Origin: Undaria pinnatifida | Taxonomy: Eukaryota; Sar; Phaeophyceae; Laminariales; Alariaceae | Assembly (NCBI GenBank): GCA_012845835.1 | Contig: JABAKD010000028.1 | Span: forward strand, 1,557,501 to 1,621,500 | DNA length: 64,000 nucleotides | Direction of reading: 5' to 3' | Shown: positions 37,201-47,700 of the stretch, piece by piece | Position numbering within the stretch: the stretch's first letter is position 1 | Layout of the letters: each line of letters begins with the position of its first letter | Notes under the pieces: generated by a model | Told to the model about the DNA's origin: nothing | The model's input: the letters and a program-made list of their open reading frames with translations, nothing else | The model's database searches: none | Translations under genes and position numbers: made by a program

Positions 37201-40200
37201 ATCGTTGTGCTTATGACGAAGGAATGGGAGGGATGTCAGTATATTGTCTCCATCGAAGGTGGAAGGTCATCAATATCTTGAATCAGCAAATAAATGTCTT
37301 CAATCAGTACCACTCTGTACTGAAACATAGGGACCGCTGAGGTATAAATGTGAATACCAAACGATCCTTACATTTATGCCCAGAATGATATAAACACATT
37401 TTTCCCAGGACGCCTAGGTCGCTCAACAAATTGATAGACACCATGCGCGCGGGGGATAGAACCAGATGGTCGGCCTGCGCGTAAAACACAAAAGCGGTTA
37501 CCGACCATGCACAAATTATTCCTGCCACACTTTCTGCCTTCAAAGGCATCAATCACCCCGCCTCGTGAGGAGTGTAACACCAAACCATCTGCTTTCAACC
37601 AAGCATGCCATGTGTTGTCTCGTGTCCAACCCCTTCTCCCCTATGGTCTATCCCCTATGGTCTAAAGACCATGACTATGCGTGAAAAAGAGTGCCGAGTG
37701 CCACTGCCCTTCCCTCGGGCCCGCCCGATGCAGACGAGAGTAACTCACATACTGGGAGGATGGGAGCTGCAGAACGGAATGTGCTACAAAAGATGAGGAA
37801 ATAGACTGATGTAAAACGGAGGGATTTATAACACTAAATAGTATCGAGAAAGCGATCGTTGTCCTAGGATAGATGGTGGCCACAGACGGCCAAGCAGGAA
37901 GGAGATAAGATAAGTAAAAAAAAAATGCAACATATGGACGAAACATCACGAGCGTCCAAATGGTGGAGGTGTCTCTGTTACGAGTAGGAGCGGTGCTGCG
38001 CCTCGAAAGGGATGCGTGGTCAATTGTCAAAATACTAAGGCAAGCAACAAATGAGTACCCCCCCGGCCGCGGTATTTACCAAGCATGCTCTGTGACGTAT
38101 CATGTCAAACTTCCCCTCCTCTGTCCACCCATTTCGAGCGCGGACTGTTTGTTACCTGGTCCTCCCAGGACTGTGTCAAATCCGAGCCCAACAGCAGCTC
38201 CGCGTTTCCCGCAAGGTGGGCGAACACCGCCGCTTCGTGTTTCGCCACAGACCGCGCCGGACCCTCCGAGTTGTTGGCACCCCTCTCAAGGGACAAGCTG
38301 AGCGGGGAAATTGGACGAGCGAAAAATCACGAGCGAAGCGAGCTGCTAATTTATATGGTCGCCATTCATGTATAGGGGCCTTTTTCGGGCTACCCGATAA
38401 CTTTCATGTAAGCTATCATAGGTGAATTGTGTTTTGTCTTCACATTATATCGGTTATTTCTACTCAATGCTATCCGCGGAACACCCAGTGCTCATCCCGA
38501 TTCATCCTATTAACAAAGAGATACAACAATTACGTAGCCAGACGGGTGAACCCGGGACGAGGCCGACCACAAAAGAACTGGGCCCAGTGTCTGATAGACG
38601 ACATCAGGGTATTCGAAGCAACCGAGGGGTTCACGGATAGCTCCACCTTGCTGTTCGGAGTAGAGACTGTGCTATGGCCGAGGGCGGCTAAAGAAGAGTG
38701 GAAACTGGCACCGGGGGATCGTCGGATCGCCTCATGGCGAGATGGCACAGGGGCGAGGCGGAGAAGAGCTGGCAACGCCTCACAGCATAAGGCGCCAAGA
38801 GCAGCAACCAAGGAAAACGGAGGACGGGGGGGGGGGACAGCCATACTGATACAGCTGTAGATGAATGCAGAAACGAAATGGCAGATCGTGTGGCGAGGTA
38901 CCAGTTCAACAAATAAGTGGAGCGTGTGCTACTATAGCCCTGAACCTTCAAGAGCAGCAACCAAGGAAAACGGAGGACGGGGGGGGGGGAACAGCCGTAC
39001 TGATACAGCTGTAGATGAATGCAGAAACGAAATGGCAGATCGTGTGGCAAGGTACCAGTTCAACAAATAAGTGGAGCGTGTGCTACTATAGCCTTGAACC
39101 TTCTACAGCGAGTGGTAATTTCTGCTTTGTTTTCGTTGAGTTCAATGGGGGGAGCGCGAAAGCGACAGTAATGACGTGCTGTGGCCCTTTCTTTTTCCTT
39201 TTTTTTTGCTCCCTTAATTTCCTCCCCACCGGCCTTATGCCGGTATCTTTTTCCTATTCTCGTGTTGTTTTTGTTTTCGTCCGTAAAACAGCAGTTATCT
39301 TCTTCGTGTTTTGTCCGTGCAACAGCAGTTATATTCTTCGTGTTGTTGTGTCCGCGCAACAGGTATCTGTTCCTCTTTAGCACGTATGTTGTTCTTCTTG
39401 CAGCCTTTCCTTTCCTTTCCGATCTTCTTGCATCACAACATCTGTCGTTTGTTTTGCTTTGTTTTATTTTCTTCTTTTCTTTTTTTCTTTCTCTGTCTTT
39501 TTTTCATGGTCTGAATTGTTTTGTTGTGTTCTCGTACTCGGTACGCCAGCATTTCACTCGCTTTACCGTGATGAATTGCGACTGTTTGGTTTACTCTGTT
39601 TCAGTCTGTCACCACAAAAATTGTATCTCTCTAGGATGAAGAATCAGCACGGACTCTGGGTGTTCTGATGATGTCGTTGGGTAGAAAGAACGATTTAATG
39701 TGCAGACAACACACACAGTGTGAAACAGAGCAACCAAAATCAAGCAATTGCAAATGAACGGAGGAAAGCAAACGAATTGTCAGCGTACCGAGTATGAACA
39801 ACACAGCAAAAAACAACCCAAATAAACTACAAGTAGTGGTATGTATATGGAATAAAACAAAACAAAAAACATGGAGAAAAAAACAGAAGGACTACTCCCG
39901 GAAAGGACATAAATAGACAAAGCAAATGCAGAAGGATGTTGAGAGAAAAGAACCAAGGAACCCTCTCCATCGTGGATGTCCTTTCTCTCATCGTGTCGTG
40001 TGCCGCATAGGCGTTAGACGAGTGTGGTGCATCTCTATTAACGCGAAGGAAGGAAAGCAGGGGCAGACAGAGAGAACGAAAGAACGGCAGAAACAAGGCC
40101 AAGCACAAAACAAATTGCTGGTACTCGTACCACAGACGGGAAGCACGAGCAGCATAGTTTTACGGTTCTGTTACCTAGACGAGCCTGCAAGCTAGCCACA

Positions 40201-43200
40201 CGGTCTGCCACCTCCTTCCCATTCGCGACAGTGGCTTCCGAGGTCAGTGCTGGCGCCGTCACATATGGCCATAATTCAGAAAATTGACCAAGTCATGCCC
40301 GATTCGTATTATTAACAACCACCTTCTGTAGTAGATGAGGCCGGAGATCCGTGTCGTCTCATCGAAAATCTCCGAAATTACGCATTCTTCTGTTTATGCC
40401 CTCCACAAGCATAAACAGTCAACGGCAGTTACACATATCCACCAGCGCGAGTTCTTAGCGAGAGTTACACTGTGAAAAGAGCACCGTACTACTCTACAGG
40501 TGTAAGTCACGGACCGTAATAGCGACATTCGGGTTCGGTTTCAACGCGTAGGTATATTACTGCAGGCCGCAAGAGCTGAGACGAGAACTACCAGCCCGTG
40601 GGTTAGTAACCTCGCAGAGAGCGAAACCGTTGTCGATGCAGACAACACTGTGCCCAGTACGGTTCAGCAACAGCAATAGCAGCAGCGGTGGCAGTAGCAG
40701 CAAGGGTAGAAGCAGCAGCAGCAGCAATGATGGCAGCAGCACGAGTTGCCGCGTGTTGCACCATGTCCCGGTCCACGGGATTTGCATGAGACGGCAACGT
40801 GAGTCCTCCCACATGTTTCTCACATGCACCAAGACCATCAAGCCAACGCCTCTCGCCGGTCGACTATCCGCACCTAATCAGTTCGGCCGCAGATGTAGCT
40901 AGTGCGGCGGCAGCGGCAGCGGCAATCAGTCAGCCAATCAGCCGGTCAGCTAGCCAGCCAGCTAGCCAGCCGTCTCTTCTTGGCGATCGTCACACCACAC
41001 ACATTCATCACCGTTCCCACATGTACAGGCTGTAACCCTATGAAAATAGAACCCGACGTTCACCTTTTATAACTTGTTCCCCTTGGAGCAGTTGTACCCA
41101 CAACTGTGTTCAGGTCTAATGTTCCATATTGGGGCATCGTACCTGAGTTGCCAACACATTTCCTGCCACATCGCTTGCCCCGGAGCGTACACAACGCCAC
41201 CTCCCTCCTCCTGCCCCGCTTTCCTCTCAAAGTCTTCTTCCTTCCGGGACCCCACCACCACGCCGCCAGCCATCGCCGCCGCCCGCCACGGCTGGCCCCT
41301 ATCTTCACACATTTTTCGCGCCCTCCGTAGCTTTCCAGCGCGCACCAGCATCCACACCGTGCGCAGCAGCTCCTCCTCATCGAGGTCATCTTGTCCGGCT
41401 AGACGCAAGACCTTCAAAGCACCCCCGCCCCTCCCCACCCCGTCGCCATCCCCATCACCACTACCGGCCACCTTCCTGATGTTAGCGTCCGGATGCATCT
41501 GAGCCACCTCGCTCTTCTGCCCCCCTACGACCGCGAGCGACTGGAGGGTGTTATCCCACCCGACCCGACGGCCGCGCACCACCCCCTCGGCGGGGGCCCG
41601 CCCGCCAAGCCTTGCGCTCGTCGCTTCCTGCAGCCACTCCACCACCGCCTCCGTCCTTCGGAACTCTGAGTCCCGGACACGCATCCGGCGGAGAACCTCC
41701 TCGTCCGGTGCGTCGGGGCCAGGGGGCTCAAATGGAGACAGCACACTGTCACCGTCACCATTAATGTCACCGCCACCGCTAGCAGAGCTTTCGTAACGGC
41801 GGATCGCTTCCGTAATCTTAGCGTCCTCCTTATCGGCCGTGTTCATCATGAGCAGGAGCGACCAGGTGTCTTTCTCGAGGGAAAGCTCGTGGGCCGTCGC
41901 CGCCGCTACCGCCACCGCAGGCGAACCGCTGCCCTGCAGCTCGCGGAGCCGGGCCGTGGAGTCGGCCGCGGCGGCCTCGGCGCCCGAGGAAATGCCGTGC
42001 ATCTTTCGCACAATAGGGAAGATCTGGTCGGGCAGCGCGCGCTCGCCCGGGGGGAGGCGTTTCTGGTCGCAAAGCGGCGGTTGGCGTTGGCGACGGTAGC
42101 ATCGGCGGCGGGGGGGGGCGGCGAAAAGCGAACGAGGGGTGGGGGGGGGGGGATTAGGTAGCTTAGACTCTTTAGAACTGCATCCATGCTTTTCGGGACA
42201 ATCTATTTTGGAATTGGTGTGAGGTCGTTTTTGCAGCGGTAGACAAGACGCGCGGGTTATTTCTCCGCACAGGCCAGGTATTACGTAAGCATATACCCAG
42301 GGTACAACTTGCCGGCGTGTATTGTACGAGAAGTGGAAAGTACGTCGCGCGCATCGAGATTGGTGCTCTCGTATTATACTGCTGTCGTCTTTCACCAGAG
42401 GCAGTTCTCTATATATATCGCCCGTCACGCATGATACTGACATCTCCTCCTCATACCCACCACTGTGGGCTGGCAATCCTATCCTGCCCCTCCCCCCGGC
42501 CCAAGGCGCACTCGAGAGTTATCGGCAGTACCACTATATAGCATGGCCGGCCGCCGACAATCATCCAGGCGCCGCGGTGGTAATGTGAATCCCACGAATC
42601 GGAACCAGCAGAAAAAGAGGCACACACAAAACAAAAAGTATCCAACCAAATCTGTAAAGGTAATTTCCCTACTGCTGGTGTTCACCTAGGGCCTCTACGA
42701 TCGTATCGTATAGAACAAAAACCTACCAGGTTGTCAAACAAAAACCAAAATCAAAGGACCAGATGGTAGCACATCAATTTCACCGTCAAACTCTGCAGAT
42801 CCAGGAGCGCTTCGCAAAAGAGCTTCTCCTCCGGGCGTCTCTCCACCGCTCCTGGCGGAACATTGTTTGCACCCGCCGCAGCTGCCGCCAGAATCCCACC
42901 GCCTCCTCTCTCAGGAAACCCACCGCCAACTCCTGGTTCACCCGTAGCCCGGAAGAAAAGCGAAGCGGCACCACCGCTACCAAACGACGTCGAAGATGCG
43001 GAGGTGCTGTTGGTCGCCGGGGGTACCTGTCCGCTGGCCGCATCGCCGGCGGGGTCACCGTCTAGGGCATCCTCGCGTGCGTAGGCCTTGCGATAGCGCT
43101 GGGACATGTCGCCCTCGTCCAGGAAGAGCATGCTGCTGACAGTCGCGGCTTCGTCAAGCATCTGCTTCGTGCGGAGGTAAGCCTCTCGCCCTACGAAAAA

Positions 43201-44048
43201 AAATCGAACAAATGGACGGAGTTAAAACAATAAGCTATGTATTGTAGTACAGCACTCGAACCTCTAGTACTGGCGTATGAATGTATACATAAGAGCGCAC
43301 ACGCCGGTTGGTTCTACCGGGACCCTTATTAATCAGCTGATATACATGTACGGAAAACCAACGAAAAAAAGAGGGCTCTTGATGGCTTTGCACTTGCTTC
43401 GTACGACAGTACTGTTAACTCGTAGCTGGAGCTTTGGAGCTAAAGCTTGCCATGAATACCTGGTCGTGGGTTGAGAACTGCAAGTGACACCCCACGAAAT
43501 GCCAGGTTGCTGAGCGTGACAGCAGAACTCATCTTGTGTTTTTTTTCGGTTCGACAAGGCTTGGCGGCGTCTACTCAATCACGTCTCGTCTCACCAGTAT
43601 TGAGCACATCGTCCCTGGAGGCGGGAGCATCTTCCGGCGCTAGGTCCCTCCAGCTTTCCTCCATCTACAACAGTAAGCACATGTCAATAAAATGCCATGC
43701 CGTCAGGAAGAAAAGACACGCACGACAGCCAGGGGTAATGTGAACAGTTGATATCAGGTAGGTGATGACATGCGACGACGCATGATAATCGATGGCAGTA
43801 TGCGGCAGAGCTCCGAACGGCGGTGCATGCCGACAGAAAACTGGTGGGGCAAAGACACAATGCGCGCCGATGCGAGTATTGACGTGAAAATACGTGATAG
43901 CGCAAATGTAGGCGAGGCACTACTGCATTGTAGCAGTACACAGGTACAAATGAGGTTGGTGCCATGTGTGTACCTGGTACGTCGTGAGGAGGAGGTCGGC
44001 CGAACAAGGGCGACTCACCGGACTCAATACAGGAGCGCTCGAAAGCAT
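31221..44048 (-). CDS. NUP107: Nucleoporin Nup107/Nup84 homologue, 13 exons
   Basis: Minus strand. Exons: 44048-44019 (tentative), 43664-43595, 43190-42784, 42062-41143, 38297-38156, 36737-36625, 35827-35698, 35012-34701, 34241-34080, 33789-33649, 33390-32764, 32317-31898 and 31433-31221. Phases agree throughout and give about 1228 residues; human Nup107 is about 925, the excess being Gly/Ser/Ala-rich inserts in exons 3, 4 and 11. Diagnostic blocks in order: ARKMCEDRGQPWRAAAMAGG (the C-x-GQ-WRA block), KHEAAVFAHLAGNAELLL, WEDQ/AWVRFTTMLHL, an ALVLGERDIP block, RLVAVYAATLP, IKAVSWLLDHPASRAEA, DGWMYP, RQACLPGLVFLTHE and VAHSTG. Nup107 is a helical-solenoid scaffold of the nuclear-pore Y complex, binding Nup133 and Nup96. 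Intron 7 seems to use a GC donor (CAG/GCAAGC); a downstream in-phase GT donor (AGG/GTAGAC) would insert 12 residues. The 10-codon first exon and start are the least certain. Confidence 0.88.
33430..33490. repeat. (GGGA)n tract
   Basis: About 13 GGGA units preceded by G-rich sequence on the plus strand (CCCT on the sense strand of Nup107), a pyrimidine-rich stretch just ahead of the exon 11 acceptor, to which it may contribute. Confidence 0.85.
34490..34660. repeat. C-rich low-complexity tract in a Nup107 intron
   Basis: Runs of CCCCC, CCACC and CCCAACCACC on the plus strand, so the Nup107 pre-mRNA is G-rich here, with several closely spaced G-runs able in principle to form quadruplexes. The Pro-rich plus-strand frames are artefacts. 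Confidence 0.7.
36015..36265. repeat. Four degenerate tandem units, about 60-70 bp
   Basis: Each unit contains GCG-TT-(A/T)ACACTAACTTCAA-x-x-AACGA and then CGAGTTNTT or CCAAGTTATT-like sequence. Lies in intron 6 of Nup107. Confidence 0.75.
36990..38066. repeat. Repeat pair in direct and inverted arrangement
   Basis: A block of GGGGGGGTACTCATTT...TGACCATTGACCACGCATCCC occurs twice in tandem (about 37003-37065 and 37066-37125) and once inverted (37997-38066). Separately, 37300-37362 matches 31770-31838 in inverted orientation (TACCACTCTG...TAGGGACCG...GAATACCAAACGA). All are in Nup107 introns. Confidence 0.65.
38547..38790 (+). pseudogene. Non-LTR retrotransposon C-terminal fragment
   Basis: The plus strand encodes NPGRGRPQKNWAQCLIDDIR, matching the GRPxxxW-x-x-C/D-x-I-x-x-D motif found downstream of the reverse transcriptase in many LINE-type elements, then LLFGVETVLWPRAAK. 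No reverse transcriptase or endonuclease blocks precede it. It is opposite to the host gene, in intron 4 of Nup107. The family call rests on this motif only. Confidence 0.5.
38798..39103. repeat. 153-bp tandem duplication at the LINE-fragment tail
   Basis: Units 38798-38950 and 38951-39103, starting AGAGCAGCAACCAAGGAAAA. Each encodes, in shifted frames, a DTAVDECRNEMADRVARYQF-like tail that probably belongs to the same retrotransposon family. Confidence 0.85.
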
Positions 44049-44738
44049 GGGACGTGGGGTTGCCGGGCAGCATGATTCGAGTTACGAGTCCTTCTGAAGG
44101 CACCGGATGAGCTTATTTTCCAGCATTCAAAACGTTCAAAACGCTCGTAACACAGGCAGAAAGGGGGGGAAGGCAACATTTGAAAGGTTCGGTATGATAT
44201 CATACTCTGATGATGTAACGATTGGGGTATCGTAGACTAATGATCTCTAGTGTTGATATCTCTTCACTAAGATGATCAAGCCCCTTTGCCCTATCCAGCT
44301 AGGCGTCGTCGCAAGCATTGGGCCATATCTCTTTGCTTATATGTGCCACATCCGTCCTCCATAAGCCTAAAGCGTAGAGCAAGACCGTACATAAAAAGGC
44401 AGTTGGGAGTGCTGGTGGGGGAGAAGCACTTTCAGAAAATCAAAACCTGCACGCCGATTAATGTATCACCTCGTCCATACCACCGAGGAGATGCGCCATG
44501 ATTATTAGCTCCGTCTAGAGCAAGACGAAGCCAGCACACCGCAGTAGTACACGATCCTTGGCCAGTGTGGGCTGCTAGGGTAGGGGCCAGCAAGATGTCT
44601 TTGGTGCTGCTGATAGACAAATCCTCCCTCTTGAAAAACGCCAATACTTTGCATCGAAACCTGCGAGTTAAAAAAACTCCAGGAGCTCGGACTTGGAGCT
44701 GAGACGAGCACTCGGCCTATACCTCTGCCTGCTGAAAG
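44049..44738. promoter_or_regulatory. Head-to-head promoter region, Nup107 / CWC27
   Basis: About 690 bp separate the tentative Nup107 start from the CWC27 ATG, which diverge from each other. The interval has no clear repeat or coding exon and must contain both transcription starts unless one leader is longer. No TATA box or other element can be assigned with confidence. Confidence 0.5.
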
Positions 44739-47700
44739 ATGTCGAACATCTACCACACCGAGCCGGCCACCCATGGAAAGGTTTTACTGCATACATCCTT
44801 TGGGGACATAGACATCGAGCTGTGGGGCAAGGAATGCCCCAAGGCTTGTCGAAACTTCATTCAGCATGCTATGGAAGGGGTGAGTTCGTGAGTTCTCACG
44901 CCTCCTATTAATAATTGAATTGTCTGCTGTTGATTGTTCCGGGGAGTGGGTGTGTAGTGCTCGTTGAGCAATCACTGCCAGCAGCGCTGCAGCAGTGATA
45001 TTTTGAGCTCATCGATGTGTCGCCTATGCCACTTGTAGTGGTTAGCGTAGTCGATGATATCCTGCATGTCTATCGGGCATTTCGCATTGGACTTGACACC
45101 AAATACCTCGGCTTCGATCCCAACTGCTGTTGTTCTTGCACAGCAAGTGTTGACTAAACCGGAGGGGCGAAGTTGACACGAATTCTGCGTTCTGCAGATG
45201 GACGAAAACTGGTACACAAACGAAAGTGTATGGAGCTTAAGCTTTTTTTACCCGGATCCCCAGGAGGATAAAAAAAAAAAAAAAAAAAAAAAATCCTGCA
45301 CAGCAGCATATCGGAGGTCCCAACCCTGCCTTCCTTTTCAACGAGAGAAGAGTTCAGCACTGTCGTCCCCTTTCACGTCGACTTGTGCATACACACGCTA
45401 GGCGCTGTCTGCTTGTCAATTTTTGCACCAAAAAAGTTCTCGTGGGGTCTCGAACTCGCGAAATCGATATGGGACACAAGCACCGCCTTGTCTTTTGCAA
45501 TCACTCCATTGAGCGTGGCGGCGCAAGCCGCAGAAACCTTTGCACGTGATATTATATGGGCCTATTGAAGTGTGTTGCACTATTAATACTGCAGTACAGT
45601 AGTAATTGTTTACCTTTGCTGGACTACTGACTGTTGCTGCTCCTGCAGCCTTCAGCCAAGGTCGTCTTGGCAACCAGACTCATAAATATTCCGGCTTGGC
45701 AACCAGCCTCGCAAATTTCCGGCTGCCATAGTGCAGACAACGATGTGTGTTGCTCTGCTGGTCCCAAATGGAAGAGCGAGGTCATTCGATATCTTCAACT
45801 TTGCGCGAAAATAGACCCACCCTCTAAACCTCGAGATAGTGGTCTCTTTCAGTATGCCTAGAAAGAAAAACCAAGCAAGGACCAAAGCACTTGGAAGTAG
45901 ACCAGGATGTTTTTGCACGAATCCAGACACAGATGGCAAGAGGATTTATCTCATGAGTGGGTAGAAGCTTCGAGGAAGCCCTGCCATGCTGCTCAGGCAC
46001 GATGTTGCTATGAAAACAAACGGCCAAAAATGGCGAGTTCTTCGTACTCCGGATTCGTTTCATATTTTGATGATACCCCGCGCGCGTTAACCGCCTTCGG
46101 TGTGCTCCAGCCGGGCGGTCAGTACAGCAGCACAGCAGGACTGGCCCTCAGCCCGGTTCAACTTTCAACCCTCGAACTGTAGGCATTCGCGCGAGAGGGG
46201 AGAGGGTCGTGCACTGCAGCAGCTCAGGCCAAGTACTACGTCGGGCACAAGCAAAACGAAAATGTTGCCGAATAATTGGAAATTAGCGCCTCAGGACGAC
46301 AGGGCAGGAGCGAGCCCGCAACAAATGAGTCAGAGCCCGCTCTCTTACCGCAGAGCGTGCCGGTTTCGGAGGAATCTCGTGAGCGCTTTCCAACGGCTAG
46401 TTGTGCTGCAGTTGGGTTGGCTGTTGGGATGCTGTTGGTCTGTGTGTTGTGCTGTGTTTTTTTTTGTCGTGTGGTGTGTGCTGCGTGTGCTTGCTCGGTG
46501 CGAAGGCTCGTAGTGTGCTCGATCCTCGGAAAACAATGAGGACTCATTTTCAAGCAATAACAGTGCGTAAAGCACGCCGCTCAACCACGAGAGCGGGAAG
46601 CCTCTGACCACCGCCAGCGTTGCTGGTGTTTTACACTTACGTTGATTACTTTGAGTTCGTGATACACCAAGCGGCTTGCTGTAGGTGGGTTGCGCGTTGC
46701 AATTACGGCGCGCTGTGTGCTGTGCTGCTGCTGTGTGTCTGCTGTGTAGGCGTTGCCTCGTGCGTTTGTCATCTGAATTGTTGTTTGTTTGCCGGAAAGT
46801 ACTCCGAAAATTGCTTCAAGTATGCACTTGGGCACCTTCTCACATATGCACTTGGGCAAGAAGGTGCCCAAGTGCGTATTTTGGGAAGATCCACATCTCG
46901 CGGTGGTTTGCCGTGATCGCTAGGTCGAAAAAATGAGCCTATTTTTCAATTTACAAAACGATAGGGCTTAATTGGGTTTAGATCCAAAGATATAAAGCTA
47001 TCGTCAAACTTGAAAATTTCTAGTAGCAGGGAAAAAAACACGATGTTACTCGCAAGTTGCAGGTGACACGGAAAAAAAACAGGAATTTAGGATCAGAGAG
47101 TGCAGCAGGAGTACAGTAGTTAGGATGAGAGTACAGCAAGCAAAAACAGTACTATAATCTCACTCGCGACCTTTCTGGGTACTGCACAGTACAGGACACG
47201 TAATGATATTTATATGAAACAACAGGTTAATAAGCACGGCAAGCAAGAGTACAGCAAGCACGGCAAGCAAGAGCACCCTTTCTCGAATACGAACTCCAGC
47301 TCAAACCCGACATCTGAGGCTCTTGTCAGACGTACACGCGACCGTAATGCAACATGCTGTAATCCAAAAAACAATAACATACTAGTATAATGGTACACGC
47401 GACCCAAAACAAATACCTGGTACATGACATGAGTTTGGTATCGGCGGCCCGGCATTGCCAGTACGGAATTGTAACAAGTACACGCGACAAATATTGTGAT
47501 GCGACAAGCTGAACTGCAAGAAAGCAAGAACAGCAGTAAAAGTGGGGGGGAGCGTGCATTGGTCTGGACGAGGTATTGTGCATGGTATTGGACACTTAAT
47601 AATACTGTAGTTGTTTCTTATGTTGTCATACCGGTACATAATATACTGTCAGATTTTGTCCCCCTCAGAAACGGGTTTTATAGTTTCCGCGCACAGACTG

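Noticed and set aside
42063-42476. Upstream extension of the Nup107 exon 4 frame
   Set aside because: Sequence upstream of the CAG acceptor at 42063 is poly-C and low complexity with no Nup107 similarity, and joining exon 3 (ending 42784) in phase 0 needs the acceptor.
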